From NCBI RefSeq assembly GCF_017742245.1, contig NZ_JAGHKO010000002.1, forward strand, positions 331,921 through 395,920: DNA of 64,000 nucleotides, read 5' to 3'. Shown in pieces: positions 25,596-36,736 of this stretch. The first letter of the stretch is position 1, and each line of letters starts with the position of its first letter. This stretch comes from Niastella soli. GTDB lineage: Bacteria; Bacteroidota; Bacteroidia; Chitinophagales; Chitinophagaceae. The notes below the pieces were generated by a model. It saw only the letters and a list, made by a program, of their open reading frames with translations, was not told where the DNA came from and did not search any database. Both the position numbers and the translations under genes were made by a program.

Positions 25596-28500
25596 ATGTC
25601 CAAAAAAGCAATCATAATAGGGGCAGGCCCTGCGGGTTTAACCGCGGCATACGAACTGCTGAAACGCACCGATATTAAACCCATCATTTTAGAAAAGAGC
25701 GGTGATATAGGCGGTATTTCAAAGACCATTAACTACAAAGGCAACAGAATGGATATGGGACCCCACCGGTTCTTTTCTAAAAGTGACCGAGTTATGAACT
25801 GGTGGCTGCATATGATGCCGTTGGAACAGTCTGCAGAGGAGAACATAACAATCAATTATCAAAACAAACAACGTGAAATAAATACCAGCGAAGGAAAGGC
25901 AATCAATGGCAAGAATGACAAAGTGATGTTGGTAATACAACGGCTCACCAGGATCTATTTCCTGCGCCAATTCTTTGCCTACCCTATCCAGTTATCAATT
26001 GCCACCTTGCGAACATTAGGTTTGATCCGTACCATAAAAATAATGTTCTCCTTTTTGTGGGTACGGCTGTTCCCAAGGAAACCGGAAAAAAGTTTAGAAG
26101 ATTTTATCATCAACAAGTTTGGCAGACAGCTTTATTTGCTTTTTTTCAAGGACTATACAGAAAAGGTATGGGGTGTCCCCTGCCATGAGATCTCGGCGGA
26201 ATGGGGTGCACAACGCATCAAGGGCGTATCCCTGAGCAAGGCCATAGCCGAAGCCATTAAATCAATGACGAAGAAGAAAAACGGTGGTATAGGGCAAAAA
26301 GATAAAGAGACGAGTTTAATAGAGCAATTTCTATATCCTAAATATGGGCCCGGTTCGCTGTGGGAAGAAGTAGCCCGGCAAGTAGAAGAAATGGGGGGTA
26401 AAATATACCTCAATCAAAACGTTAGCAATATCTATTTTGAAGATGGGAGAATAGTCGGCGTTAACACCATCAACAGCGAAACCAATCAAACAGGCGCCTG
26501 GGAAGGGGATTACTTCTTCTCTTCCATGCCGGTGCAGGAACTGATTGCCGGCATGGATGCAGGCGCCGCCAGCGCCAAAGTTCCGCAAGATGTAAAAGAC
26601 GTTGCGGCTGGTTTGCAATACCGGGATTTTATAAACGTAGGCATTTTGCTGAAACAATTATCAAAACCAGTAGGTAAGGGCGAATATGAAAAACTGGAGT
26701 TGAAAGACAACTGGATCTATATCCAGGAAAGAGATGTAAAGGTGGGCCGGCTAATGATCTACAACAACTGGGGCCAGGGCATGATCAAAGACCCCAACAA
26801 TACCTGGATAGGCATGGAATATTTCTGTAACAAAACAGATGATTTCTGGGCACTGCCTGATACGGCCATCCAAAAGATTGCCCTGCAGGAACTGGAAAAA
26901 ATGGAGCTGGCCAATGTAAACGATGTACTGGACATCACCGTACGCCGTATGGAAAAGACCTACCCCGCTTATTTCGGTACCTATGACAAGTTTGAAGTGG
27001 TGAAGGAATACGTGAGCAATTTCGAGAACCTGTTCCTCGTTGGCCGCAATGGCATGCACAAGTACAACAATGCGGACCACTCTATGTTAACGGCCATGGT
27101 GGCGGTGGACAATATCTGTGAAGGTAAAACCGGCAAGGAGAACATCTGGGCTATTAATACAGAGCAGGAGTATCATGAGGTGAAAAAGGAAAACAACTCT
27201 GATAGCCATAAAGATTTGACAAGAATAGATGAAGAATTTGCAACAGATGATTCAAAACCAAAAATTAAAAGTAACGAACCAAGTACCAAGAATCTGAACC
27301 CTGTTTTATCTTTTAAAGAATTTCTATTTAATAGTAAAATAAACAAAAGATTTTTGCTATTGTCAGCAATAGCGATAGTTATACAATTTATTGTTTTCAA
27401 ATACTTATACCCTTTTCCCAGTTTTATACATGGCGATTCATTTGTTTATTTACAAATGGCCTATTATAATCTTGATATTGGCACATATCCGGTAGGATAT
27501 CCGCGTTTTCTTCGTTTATTCAGTGTATTTACTAATAGCGATACCGCTCTTGTTGCATTTCAATACCTGTTGATACAATGCGGTGGATTGTTTTCACTTT
27601 TTACTATGTTTTATTTTTACAAACCTGGCAAAGGAGTGCAATGGGTTCTATGGGGTTTCATGGTATTAAATCCATTGCCATTTTACCTTAGTAACCTAAT
27701 ATCAAGTGATGGTTTATTCCTATCGTTAAGTTTGATATGGCTCGCATTATTATTATGGATTATTCACAGACCAACAACAATTATTATCATTTCCCATGCA
27801 CTTGTATTGTCTTTTGCCTTTACAGTACGATATAATGCATTAGTCTATCCATTTATTGCCCTTGTTGCTTATTCGCTTTCTCCAATCTCGTTTTGGAAAA
27901 AATCAGCAGGAATAGGTTTAGTCGCATTAATGTGTGGATTATTTATAATGTATTCAGGTAATAAACACAAAGCATTAACTGGTGTCTGGCAATTCAGCCC
28001 CTTCAGTGGATGGCAACTGGCTAATAATGCGCTTTATGGATATCGTTATGTTGAAAGTGCAGATCGTAGGCCTATTCCAGAACCCTATCACACTCTAGAT
28101 AATGCAGTACGTGCCTATTTTGACAGCACCCGTGATTTAAATAAATTTCCATTTGAATCAATTGAAGCCAGTACTTTTTATATGTGGTCATCTGGCATGC
28201 CCTTACAAGATTACATGTTCAAAAAATTTAAAAATGACAGCATATCTGATAAACATAAAAAATGGGCATCCATGGGTCCTTTATATGCAGGTTATGGAGC
28301 CTATCTTATCCGAACTTATCCGTTAAAATTTGCTGAACATTTCCTTTGGCCTAACGCCCATAGATATTTTGCACCACCTGTAGAGTTTATGGAGCAATAC
28401 AACATGGGAAGAGATAGTGTTGATGCAATTGCTCAGACATGGTTTGGATATAAAAATGGGAAGGTAAGCAACCGCCAAAAAGATGACGGATACGTTTATA

Positions 28501-28823
28501 TACTCGATTTTTATCCAATACTCACAGGCACGGCAAACGTTATATTTCTATGTTGTTTGATTTGTTTCGCGCTCCTCAATGGCTTTCGAAAAAAAAGCCC
28601 ATTTCAAAAATTCATGGTTCTAACAGTAACTATCTGGCTGATCAATGCGGGGTTTACAATATTCGCATCAACAGCCGCCCTACGATTTCAGGCATTCCCT
28701 GTTTTGCTGGTTACGATTTGGGCAGCACTTTTATTGGATTGGATGATAAGAATGATGCATGAGGAAGCCAGAAAAGGGGAACTTACATTGACCAAAACTA
28801 TAGATATTAAGCAGTTAGCATGA
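25596..28823 (+). CDS. Fusion: FAD-dependent oxidoreductase + GT-C-like polytopic membrane domain
   Basis: This 1075-aa protein has two parts. Residues 1 to about 530 form an NAD(P)/FAD-dependent oxidoreductase of the protoporphyrinogen-oxidase/UDP-galactopyranose-mutase-like group: [17 protein letters not shown] (FAD site, residues 6-22), [22 protein letters not shown], and a C-terminal FAD contact [18 protein letters not shown]. It ends with [11 protein letters not shown], the usual end of free-standing members. A hydrophilic linker (about 530-580) leads to some ten membrane helices (about 585-1055) with an early acidic motif [16 protein letters not shown] like lipid-linked GT-C glycosyltransferases. 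The first part is clearly richer in G+C than the second. No frame break is seen at the junction. Confidence 0.8.
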   Translation: MSKKAIIIGAGPAGLTAAYELLKRTDIKPIILEKSGDIGGISKTINYKGNRMDMGPHRFFSKSDRVMNWWLHMMPLEQSAEENITINYQNKQREINTSEGKAINGKNDKVMLVIQRLTRIYFLRQFFAYPIQLSIATLRTLGLIRTIKIMFSFLWVRLFPRKPEKSLEDFIINKFGRQLYLLFFKDYTEKVWGVPCHEISAEWGAQRIKGVSLSKAIAEAIKSMTKKKNGGIGQKDKETSLIEQFLYPKYGPGSLWEEVARQVEEMGGKIYLNQNVSNIYFEDGRIVGVNTINSETNQTGAWEGDYFFSSMPVQELIAGMDAGAASAKVPQDVKDVAAGLQYRDFINVGILLKQLSKPVGKGEYEKLELKDNWIYIQERDVKVGRLMIYNNWGQGMIKDPNNTWIGMEYFCNKTDDFWALPDTAIQKIALQELEKMELANVNDVLDITVRRMEKTYPAYFGTYDKFEVVKEYVSNFENLFLVGRNGMHKYNNADHSMLTAMVAVDNICEGKTGKENIWAINTEQEYHEVKKENNSDSHKDLTRIDEEFATDDSKPKIKSNEPSTKNLNPVLSFKEFLFNSKINKRFLLLSAIAIVIQFIVFKYLYPFPSFIHGDSFVYLQMAYYNLDIGTYPVGYPRFLRLFSVFTNSDTALVAFQYLLIQCGGLFSLFTMFYFYKPGKGVQWVLWGFMVLNPLPFYLSNLISSDGLFLSLSLIWLALLLWIIHRPTTIIIISHALVLSFAFTVRYNALVYPFIALVAYSLSPISFWKKSAGIGLVALMCGLFIMYSGNKHKALTGVWQFSPFSGWQLANNALYGYRYVESADRRPIPEPYHTLDNAVRAYFDSTRDLNKFPFESIEASTFYMWSSGMPLQDYMFKKFKNDSISDKHKKWASMGPLYAGYGAYLIRTYPLKFAEHFLWPNAHRYFAPPVEFMEQYNMGRDSVDAIAQTWFGYKNGKVSNRQKDDGYVYILDFYPILTGTANVIFLCCLICFALLNGFRKKSPFQKFMVLTVTIWLINAGFTIFASTAALRFQAFPVLLVTIWAALLLDWMIRMMHEEARKGELTLTKTIDIKQLA

Positions 28824-28862
28824 GTTAAGAAAAGCTGCAGCTTTAAGCTAATGTATTTGAGA

Positions 28863-29000
28863 AAACAACTTTTGTTAAAATCATCTCCTTTACATGATAC
28901 TCTTTTTGCATACGGAGCTTAGAAAGTTAACAAAATATAAGGTGTTTAAGGAACGGATTACTGGATCACCCTATTGGTCTTCGTAGCTCCAACAATTGCC
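28863..29000 (+). pseudogene. Decayed MauE-like gene fragment
   Basis: DNA here aligns with the intact MauE-like gene from its AAATCATCTCC (24742 onward) through the VFKEQI segment. AAATCATCTCC, GTGTTTAA(A/G)GAAC(A/G)GAT and (G)TCACC are kept, and KVFKERITGSP can still be read. Stop codons and small indels break the frame, and nothing remains past about 29000. Confidence 0.65.
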
Positions 29001-29158
29001 ATATATTCAATTAAACAAATCACTAGTAAGGAAATTTCTAACTCAAGTCTCAATCAAACTGTATGATGCGCAGCCTCAAAATTTAGTTATAGTCGATCAA
29101 TTTCAAAACTCAAAAGCAAGCAAACATACTGATTAAATTACTAACAAAATATCAAGAA

Positions 29159-29662
29159 ATGAAACAACTTATCACCTTCTTCATTTTCGTAACCATAATA
29201 AGCTGCGCCAGCAAAGATCCGATGAAACAGGCGATGGAACAAGCGCTGGAATTAAAACCAATACCATCATTTAAAATATTATTATCTGATAGCACAAACT
29301 GGGTAAGCACGACCGATGTATCAACAAATAAATCGGTCGTAATGTTCTTTTTCAGCCCACATTGCCCTTATTGTCGCGCGCAGATGGACGATATTATGAA
29401 AAATATGAGACAGCTTAAGGACATACAATTTTACCTTGTTACGGATTTTCCGGTACAAGACATAAAAGAATTTTACTCCAATTATAAGCTGGCTGATTAT
29501 CCCAATATAATTGTAGGGAAAGATACGGCAAATTATGGGGGGAAATATTTTAAAATACCCGGAGTACCCTTTACGGCAGTTTTCGGAAAAGATAAAAAAC
29601 CAAACAAATTCTTTTTAGGGAAAACTAATATTAGTGCGATACGAAAAGCGGCAGAAGACTAA
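29159..29662 (+). CDS. Thioredoxin-like (TlpA/AhpC-type) lipoprotein
   Basis: This 167-aa protein has a lipoprotein signal (TIISC, C16), so it is anchored in the periplasm. The thioredoxin fold is complete: MFFFSPHCPYCRAQMDD with the redox pair C69-P-Y-C72, and the cis-Pro loop IPGVPFTAVF. It lies between remnants of MauE-like and small-protein genes and an intact small Cys-rich protein gene. A plausible role is thiol-disulfide exchange on secreted Cys proteins with electrons from the MauE-like protein. That link is inferred from context. Confidence 0.85.
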   Translation: MKQLITFFIFVTIISCASKDPMKQAMEQALELKPIPSFKILLSDSTNWVSTTDVSTNKSVVMFFFSPHCPYCRAQMDDIMKNMRQLKDIQFYLVTDFPVQDIKEFYSNYKLADYPNIIVGKDTANYGGKYFKIPGVPFTAVFGKDKKPNKFFLGKTNISAIRKAAED

Positions 29663-29783
29663 TGCAAGTATACCAATACTTCATTATCCCAATAAGCTAT
29701 CCTATTTCAGGCCGTAATAACTTGGAAAACCTATTATCAAATCAAAAAAGTTTAGTTTTTTCATTTAATAGTATTCCTTTTTA

Positions 29784-29862
29784 CAATAAGAATAAATGCT
29801 ATGTTTATAACAGTTACCATTATATCGGAAGTAGTCGCGGCACTTGCATTCAATGAACTTGG
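29784..29862 (+). pseudogene. Decayed copy of the small secreted-protein leader
   Basis: A stretch readable as MFITVTIISEVVAALAFNE aligns with the leader IMLMAIALLGVVGGALAFKA of the intact gene at 30240, including DNA words such as GCACTTGC(A/C)TT. Downstream the frame is lost. This is probably an older duplicate. Confidence 0.5.
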
Positions 29863-30239
29863 TATATTTTTTTTGCACCGAAGGTGCGACAAAAAGCAGA
29901 AATCGAGCTTTTAATTGCACAGATGTAGCCATCCCTAATGGCTGACTATGTCCAACTTGTCTATTGACTTGAACAACTTCGCAAGGGACCATCAAAATAT
30001 ACTTCACTATTGCTGTAATCCTTATATGCATTTATCTTCAGCATAGCACCCGCCGATGTATCAAGAACTGAATCCAGGTCAAATAAAATCCAATTATCCC
30101 CACAAGAAAATAGTCAAAGAATAAAATATCCGGATACTTCATGGTTGGTTGAATCCTGTTGCCTTCTGTTGAAGTAATGATTTAAACAGGTATTTTGTAA
30201 ACCAAAGTTTAGCTTTTTGAATTAAAAAGCACTCTAATT
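29863..30239. other. Gap upstream of the small secreted-protein gene
   Basis: About 375 bp with no recognised gene. The left part may be the rest of the decayed small-protein gene. The right part should contain the promoter of the gene at 30240. Confidence 0.35.
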
Positions 30240-30539
30240 ATGAAAAAAATAAAAATTATGTTAATGGCTATTGCTCTTTTAGGGGTTGTAGGTGGAGCAC
30301 TTGCCTTTAAAGCAAAATCAAAATTTGGAGCACCTATTTGTACAGTAGCTGCGATACCAGTGGGAACAACATTCACCTGCACAAATTCAAATTTCCCCAA
30401 TGGTCAACTGTGTCCAACTCGCCTACTAAGCAAAACTACCTTAGGCAATGCTATCAACATATGTTGGACTGCAACAGTAAATAATACTTGTACCAATGTT
30501 AGATGTACAGCTACAGCTAGTACAACAACAATTGAATAA
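30240..30539 (+). CDS. Small secreted Cys-rich protein, DUF6520-like
   Basis: This 99-aa protein has a clean signal peptide (residues 1-22, GVVGGALAF) followed by KAK, the opening typical of DUF6520-like proteins of Chitinophagaceae and Flavobacteriia. The mature part is Thr/Asn-rich with six cysteines (C34, C47, C58, C75, C84, C89), enough for three disulfides. Function is unknown. Its company of MauE-like and thioredoxin-like genes suggests that disulfide formation matters. A hairpin that could end transcription lies 80 bp after the stop. Confidence 0.7.
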   Translation: MKKIKIMLMAIALLGVVGGALAFKAKSKFGAPICTVAAIPVGTTFTCTNSNFPNGQLCPTRLLSKTTLGNAINICWTATVNNTCTNVRCTATASTTTIE

Positions 30540-30619
30540 GTAGACGGTAATTGAAGCTGCATATCTAAGTTCAACCCAAATAAAATAAACTAAAAAAGGG
30601 GCACTTTTTTGATATGCTT

Positions 30620-30647
30620 AGGGGCTGACCCGTTTGGATCAGCCCCT
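30620..30647 (+). terminator. Hairpin, probable terminator of the small-protein gene
   Basis: A 9-bp perfect stem (AGGGGCTGA at 30620-30628, TCAGCCCCT at 30639-30647) with a 10-nt loop, followed by the AT-rich CATTATAATTATT. The T-run is weak, so it may act in both directions. Confidence 0.6.
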
Positions 30648-31238
30648 CATTATAATTATTTACTCACTATGCTTTTCGTGAAACTCTGACTTCCCGTTTT
30701 TTTTTAAATAAAACAATGTATTTGATTAGTTACATTGTTTATCAACCGACCTAATTCCTGGTCAATTCCCATTGCATATATTTTGTTTCATAAGTTGCCG
30801 ATATTTCAAACAGCGAGCTGTTCTTTAGTTGGAATTATTTGAACATCATGTTGCTCGGGCGTTTATTAAGAATTAATTTCCTCTTCATATCACTAGCCGT
30901 TTTGATGTTGTATATTGAACTCTTTGAAAGTAATTACTATATTTATCTTACTAAACACTTTAGACGATTTAATAAGTCTAATGTCATCTACATCGTATCA
31001 ACCCTTTGTCGCATGATATAACAACGATAATAAAGTGAAGGATTTTAATTATCGGAAACAAATTTATGTATGGCTTTCGAACAGCTTATTCATCGACTTA
31101 TTGATACTATTTTGTGTTTAAAATAAAAGACCGATATAACTTATCATTTAGCCATTGGACACTGAAAATATAGTTAATATTTTATTTATCGTGCATTGTA
31201 AAATCTTAAGATTCCCTTAGATCATAATAATGGGCATC
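30648..31238. other. AT-rich gap without recognised genes
   Basis: About 590 bp at low G+C. The open frame at 30839-31021 has no homology that I can see and lacks a plausible upstream context, so it was not called. It lies at the 3' side of the minus-strand S9 peptidase gene. Confidence 0.4.
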
Positions 31239-34202
31239 TCAGCGAAAGCCGCCATTGATCTCCAATTCCAGTCCATGCTCTATTCCTTTTAGGTTAGCAG
31301 GCACCCCTGTTACCATCCACTTCGGTTCAGGGGCTTCTTTTAAAAAGTGATCAAAGTATTGAGTGACCCTAATGGTAAAATCTTTACAATTTTGGGGATT
31401 AGCCATGTTATGGTTTTCATTATCATATTGCAGCATCCATACTGATTTGCCAAATCGCCGCATAGCAACAAATAGTTCCACTGCTTGTTCCCAAGGTACA
31501 GCCCCGTCGAGTTTATTATGCATAATCAATAAAGGACTAGTTATCTTATCTACATTCATAATTGGGCTCTCCTTCATTACCTCAAACTTTTCCCAAAAAA
31601 AAGGTTCCTGTTGTGCAGCACTCAAACGAGGCACACCAATATCTTTTATCAAGTAGAGCTGAGCGCTGATCCAATCACTTACGCCAGCACTTGATAATGC
31701 AGCAGTAAAAAGATTGGAATGAGTTAGAATGTAATTTGTGTATCCACCTGCCCGGCTATGACCGCAAATGCCTATCCTTTTGGAATTCACATAAGGTAGT
31801 TTGCTGAGAAATAACGCTGCACCCTCTACTGTATTCAATGCACTGGCAGGTCTTGGCCTGCCCTGGGTAAAATAAATATCTGGAGTAAACACAAGGTAAC
31901 CCCTGCTCACAAACCAAGGAATGTTTAAAAATCCATTGCCCATATAATATGGAGATGGACATTCGTTCAAAAGTTGTGAGAATTGAAAATAATAATTGAT
32001 TAATACAGGATATTTCTGGGCCGGGTTAAAATTTTCTGGCTTATACAGCACCCCTTGACTAATAGTTTTATCCATCTGAGGAAAGGCAATCAATTCAGAA
32101 GTCATCCAATTATAGGCAGATTGAGGTTGTATGTTAGTCAGTCTTTTAAACTGTTTAAAATTCGTGGTAAAAAAATAATTCAGGGCATCGGTGGCTGCCT
32201 GCCGGCGAACAATCCAAACATCAGCATTTTGTGCTTTCATGGGCGTGATCATACCGGCTGCATTGTCACCATTATTTAGAACCGAATTAGCTTCTATACT
32301 CATAAGCCAAGGTCCCATACTTAATAAAGTAGGATCCCCTTCCATATTTAAAGTTTTCTGGTAAAAGCCATTATCTCCATTCGTTGTATTGTATGCTGTT
32401 AAAACTAACGAACCATTAGTGGAAAAAATGGGGCCGATACCATTGATATAACTTGCACTTTTATTTAACCCCCCAGTTAATCGAAATGTAATACCATGTT
32501 TACGACCGTACCCATTGGTTACGTTAACGGGTGGCATCTTGCCAGTTAAATCCAACTGCCAGATATCATAGCTGTCATAAAGCAACACTCCTTTTTCTCC
32601 TTCCAACCAGCCAGCTATTCCGGTTCTCAAATTACTAAAACCTGGCAGGGGATCAGAAGGCTGTTCAGTACCCATGTATACGGGGATTGTTTCCGATATA
32701 TTCTTCTTTTTTCCTGTGACTATGTCATAACTGAAATAATGCCCCACTGCCTCATCAAAATAAAACAAATACTTATGGGTTGGAGAAACCGCAAGATTAG
32801 CAAATAATTGCTTCACAAGAAAAAAGCTCGAACCGCTTTTCATGGATACTAACCAAAAACTGTCTATCTCTGGCTTTTCCCAAAATCGATCTCCACAAAC
32901 ATCATGTTTCACCAACGCATAGTCGCCGATTACCCCTAAATATTTTCTATTCGTCGTTGACAATTGAATACTCGTACCATTTTCTGTCCCTATCACCGCT
33001 GTATAGGTGGATATATTATTCGGATCTAATAACAATTGCTCAGATTGCAGCATGGGATCCTTGTAATTCCACACATCTACCTGAACGGCGTTCGGATTAG
33101 ATTCCCTTTTTTTCACTTGTGGCTTTAAAGAGAACATTATATATTTGCCATCACTGGTAAAATTTGGTGCCCCATGAATGTATAAATTAGATGATATTCC
33201 TGGCGATTGGTCCTTAACCTTTAGGGTAGCTCTGATCATACCTTCTTTATAGTACCAAATGGTATTGGCAACATTATCGTCCACTTTAACAGAATTTTCA
33301 TTATACTTAGAGTCTGATAATTGCTGAACTAAAAAGGCGAGTTGTGAACCTGTCTTATCTAATACAAACATATCAACCCTATTATTTCCTTCACTATCCG
33401 CCTCCCAAATCATACGTGTTTTGCCAGTCAACAGAGGAACCCACTGCAACTTAAAACGATTGTTTTGATCCGTTTCCAATATCATTAGCTTCCCTTTATC
33501 GTCCAGGACATACTTTACCACCGAACTAAACCTCAGTGTCACTCCAGTAATTAAATTATAAAGCAGCAATTCTTTTTCAGCACCGGTTAACTGGCAGCAA
33601 AGCCATTGGCCACTATTATCAAAAGAGTAATCAGACACTCCCCTAAAAACCATCTTCTCTTTATCCGAAAACAAGTCGTATAGCACTAACCTTTGAACAC
33701 TATCCTTATACTGCCATACCAACCATTGCCCTTTTCCTTGTTCAAACAACTTATAACCAGAAACACCAGGTATATAACGGAGTTGCATTTTTCCAAGTGT
33801 CAGAAAACAAAGACTGTCCCCTACCCTTAAAATATAGTGGCGGCTATCTCCAGAAAAACAACCTGGCTCAGCACCACAAAAAGTATATTTCCAGGTACTA
33901 TCAATGGCTTGTATTACAATTGTGTAACTATTGAAAGGTTGATTTTGTATTTTATAGGTAAAATAGCGTCCATCTGGGCTTATGGCAACACCATGGAGGC
34001 TTGGTTCTACGCCATACCAATGATCTATCGCACTGAAATCAATAACAGGCTTACCTGTTTTTTCGTACATTGGAGTCCAAAGATAGTGGGTAAAGTCTTG
34101 CACTGAATACGGTATAAGATTACTATCCTGTAGAACCAGACGTTGCGCTGTTGCGCCGATATTACTTAATAAGAGTATAAGTATCAAACCCAAATATTGC
34201 AT
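31239..34202 (-). CDS. Secreted S9-family (prolyl oligopeptidase-like) serine peptidase
   Basis: This 987-aa protein has a signal peptide (residues 1-19). A long N-terminal beta-propeller region (about 40-700) is followed by an alpha/beta-hydrolase domain (about 700-950). The catalytic triad is seen: S816 in GHSRAGGY, an Asp in HNKLDGAVPWEQA and a His in DNENHNM. The family cleaves short peptides, often after proline or as dipeptidyl peptidase. The gene is the last of a run SusC, SusD, thioredoxin, S9 peptidase on the minus strand, which suggests that the locus imports and digests peptides. A 578-bp AT-rich gap separates it from the thioredoxin gene, so it may have its own promoter. Confidence 0.88.
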   Translation of the reverse strand: MQYLGLILILLLSNIGATAQRLVLQDSNLIPYSVQDFTHYLWTPMYEKTGKPVIDFSAIDHWYGVEPSLHGVAISPDGRYFTYKIQNQPFNSYTIVIQAIDSTWKYTFCGAEPGCFSGDSRHYILRVGDSLCFLTLGKMQLRYIPGVSGYKLFEQGKGQWLVWQYKDSVQRLVLYDLFSDKEKMVFRGVSDYSFDNSGQWLCCQLTGAEKELLLYNLITGVTLRFSSVVKYVLDDKGKLMILETDQNNRFKLQWVPLLTGKTRMIWEADSEGNNRVDMFVLDKTGSQLAFLVQQLSDSKYNENSVKVDDNVANTIWYYKEGMIRATLKVKDQSPGISSNLYIHGAPNFTSDGKYIMFSLKPQVKKRESNPNAVQVDVWNYKDPMLQSEQLLLDPNNISTYTAVIGTENGTSIQLSTTNRKYLGVIGDYALVKHDVCGDRFWEKPEIDSFWLVSMKSGSSFFLVKQLFANLAVSPTHKYLFYFDEAVGHYFSYDIVTGKKKNISETIPVYMGTEQPSDPLPGFSNLRTGIAGWLEGEKGVLLYDSYDIWQLDLTGKMPPVNVTNGYGRKHGITFRLTGGLNKSASYINGIGPIFSTNGSLVLTAYNTTNGDNGFYQKTLNMEGDPTLLSMGPWLMSIEANSVLNNGDNAAGMITPMKAQNADVWIVRRQAATDALNYFFTTNFKQFKRLTNIQPQSAYNWMTSELIAFPQMDKTISQGVLYKPENFNPAQKYPVLINYYFQFSQLLNECPSPYYMGNGFLNIPWFVSRGYLVFTPDIYFTQGRPRPASALNTVEGAALFLSKLPYVNSKRIGICGHSRAGGYTNYILTHSNLFTAALSSAGVSDWISAQLYLIKDIGVPRLSAAQQEPFFWEKFEVMKESPIMNVDKITSPLLIMHNKLDGAVPWEQAVELFVAMRRFGKSVWMLQYDNENHNMANPQNCKDFTIRVTQYFDHFLKEAPEPKWMVTGVPANLKGIEHGLELEINGGFR

Positions 34203-34780
34203 AAAATGTTGCTTTACGATTTTTTGCCATTGGTTGTAATTAATAACACGAACAATGTAGTTTTTCTACAGACTCAATTCATTTAATTTACGAAAAAGCA
34301 TTTAATTCCTGTATGTTATTTCTTAATATTTTGTATTTAAGGGAAATCTATCTTTGATAAATATTGTATCATTTCCTCGAATGTAAAATATCGATTATCT
34401 TACCATCCGTTCCTCCATTTCATTTGTAACAATCTGCATAGTTTTTCCTGTAGATTACTTATAAAACATAAGATTATTTTCTTAGATATGAGGCGTTCAA
34501 GCTGATTAGTTAGATAAGAACTGTTTGGTTTTTAAAGCAATCACTTCGTAGGATTCGACAGCCATTCGCCTGGCCATGAACGGGGGAAGTTATTGAAAAC
34601 ACCCTTTCCAATTGGGTTTAACTTTCTATATACTTAAAGGCAAGCTTTTCCAATACAGAAGTAATGCTCTTAAATACTCATTAACTGGAACTATGTTTGC
34701 CAACACCCTAGTTTAATTACTAACCATAGTGAATGGATTCGCACGATAGTTACTGCTAACATTCTAAAACAGCTTCATTA
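34203..34780. other. AT-rich intergenic gap
   Basis: 578 bp between two minus-strand genes. No gene, repeat or convincing promoter was recognised. Confidence 0.4.
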
Positions 34781-36178
34781 CTATTGAGCAGTCTTCCCAA
34801 CCTGTCCAAGCCATGTTGGTTCTCCCCTTTTCATTTTTTCCAAATTTTTAACATATTCTTCTATCTGTTGATCCCATTTCATTTCCAAAGCACCTTGTAA
34901 TGCTTTTTCCTCCCATTCAATTGCCTCTCTTACTTTTCCCAATTTATATAGTAAATTAGCGTAGGTATCTATGTATGCGCATTCATTAGTTAACATTACT
35001 AATTTTCTCATAATCCAGGTTGCTTTTTCAAGAGTTGTCTTATCTGTAGCGCGCTCAAAAACACGCACCCAACAATAAATATTTATTGAACTTGCATAAT
35101 AAGGACTGTTTCGATGCACTTGCGAAGTATCCAGACCATATAATTCTAAATAATGGAAATAATATTTCAAAAAAGCTGGGTCGTTTTGTTTTGTATCATA
35201 CCAATTAATTCGAGCATCCAATAAACTTCTTTTCGCATACTCCCTATTGAAGCTTTTACGGATAGACTGATATAGAGCCTTCCAATCTGCCTCCGTAGAA
35301 TCCACTTTACTACCAAAAATCCGTGCTGGCACAAATCCATAATGCTTATAAAACGGCATTACTATTTCTACATTGACTGTATTCTCAACAACCCTTGCGG
35401 CAAATCCATTTTGATTCATCACTGCATCAGCGCGTCGACCGTTTGGATAAAACAAACTGAAAAAGGGCGAAGTTTTAGCGATATAAGTGGATGCCAAAAA
35501 TTCCAAATTTTCCCTTGTATAAAGTTCTTCTTTGCTAAGACCAGTCAAAAATTGTTTATAATCATGAGCAACAGCGTTCGCCATATCCAACTCATCTAAC
35601 TCCAGAGCCTTTTTTCGCATATAAGGCATTTGCCGAAAATCCTTTTTATTTTCTTTATAATTTTCTGCCATTTTATAAAAGTCCTCATTCGGATCTACGT
35701 ATACACGATCAGGCTGCAATGCAATTTGAGCTGTATTTATAAACTCTGCTACCGATTGAAAACCGAGTTCGTTGTGTACCCAAAGCCCTTGTGGCGACAG
35801 AAATATATAGGTGGGGAATCCCTTTACTCTGTATTCTTTTTCAAGAATAGCCACATCATCATACCATCGTTTGATGTCTTCATTGTCTTTTTCAGTTTTA
35901 TCAAACTGCACTTTTATTGAAATAAACTTCTGATTGAAAAGCTGTCCAACCGTATCATTAATGTAAACTTTTTTCTCCATTTGCTTGCATGGCCCACACC
36001 AGGTAGCAAAGCAATCTAGAAAAATATATTTATTCTCTATTTTTGCCTTTTCCTTTACCTGTTGCCACGTAAGACCAGTAGTCCATTGTATTCCACGCTG
36101 GGACGCATCTTCTTGGGCATTTATTGTAGATGCTATAAATAACATCATTAAGCATAATGATCGTTTGATGCTTCTCAT
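34781..36178 (-). CDS. Secreted thioredoxin-family protein with helical C-terminal region
   Basis: This 465-aa protein has a signal peptide (residues 1-21, NAQ). The thioredoxin domain (about 30-160) has LDCFATWCGPCKQME with C61 and C64 and a cis-Pro loop KGFPTYIFLS. The remaining 300 residues are helical with TPR-like segments and are not a known enzyme. Such proteins follow SusC/SusD pairs in many Bacteroidota and are thought to keep periplasmic partners reduced. It lies 558 bp after the SusD gene on the same strand. Confidence 0.85.
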   Translation of the reverse strand: MRSIKRSLCLMMLFIASTINAQEDASQRGIQWTTGLTWQQVKEKAKIENKYIFLDCFATWCGPCKQMEKKVYINDTVGQLFNQKFISIKVQFDKTEKDNEDIKRWYDDVAILEKEYRVKGFPTYIFLSPQGLWVHNELGFQSVAEFINTAQIALQPDRVYVDPNEDFYKMAENYKENKKDFRQMPYMRKKALELDELDMANAVAHDYKQFLTGLSKEELYTRENLEFLASTYIAKTSPFFSLFYPNGRRADAVMNQNGFAARVVENTVNVEIVMPFYKHYGFVPARIFGSKVDSTEADWKALYQSIRKSFNREYAKRSLLDARINWYDTKQNDPAFLKYYFHYLELYGLDTSQVHRNSPYYASSINIYCWVRVFERATDKTTLEKATWIMRKLVMLTNECAYIDTYANLLYKLGKVREAIEWEEKALQGALEMKWDQQIEEYVKNLEKMKRGEPTWLGQVGKTAQ

Positions 36179-36736
36179 ATTTTTTATTTTTTTCCTGGTT
36201 AATTAATGGCTGGAATAAAGAATTCCTAAAGAGATAATGACTTTGCGTCGGCGAATTAAATGACCATTTTCTGCTACTCTTTAAAAGCGAGAGAAATGAC
36301 CTATTGGAAGAGCCAGCTTCACAATCTTTTCAACTCACTCAAATATCTTTGTTGTCTGTTGCAATTTATTTATCCAAATCATATCCATTCCATATTTATC
36401 GGGCACCTTAAAATCCAACTCACTGTTAATTAATAGAAAGGGTATCAAACAGCATCAATTGCAACACAAGTATGGCTCTGATAAATATCGAGATAAAAAG
36501 AATGAACGTTGGGCACAAATCATCATGTTTGTGCTTAGAAACAAGACATTTTCGCACTTCGTGATCAAACTTGTGTTTTTACAGTTTTCGTCTATGATTG
36601 AAAACGGGATAGCAGCTAAAGGTTGTATAAGGCTGGCCCTGAAAACGCATCCGACGGACCTATCATTATCACTTACAGAGCATTGAGACAGCCAGTATCA
36701 AAGAACTAATTTAATTGGTGCATTATTCAGGGGGAT
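36179..36736. other. Intergenic gap between SusD and thioredoxin genes
   Basis: 558 bp. An open frame on the plus strand at 36459-36686 has no recognisable features and opposes the operon, so it was not called. No hairpin terminator was seen after the SusD gene. Confidence 0.35.

Noticed and set aside
30839..31021. 60-codon hydrophobic frame in an AT-rich gap
   Set aside because: Hydrophobic codons are expected by chance at low G+C. No neighbour link or family feature.
36459..36686. 75-codon plus-strand frame between SusD and thioredoxin genes
   Set aside because: It opposes the operon and shows no domain, although a decayed transposase could not be fully ruled out.
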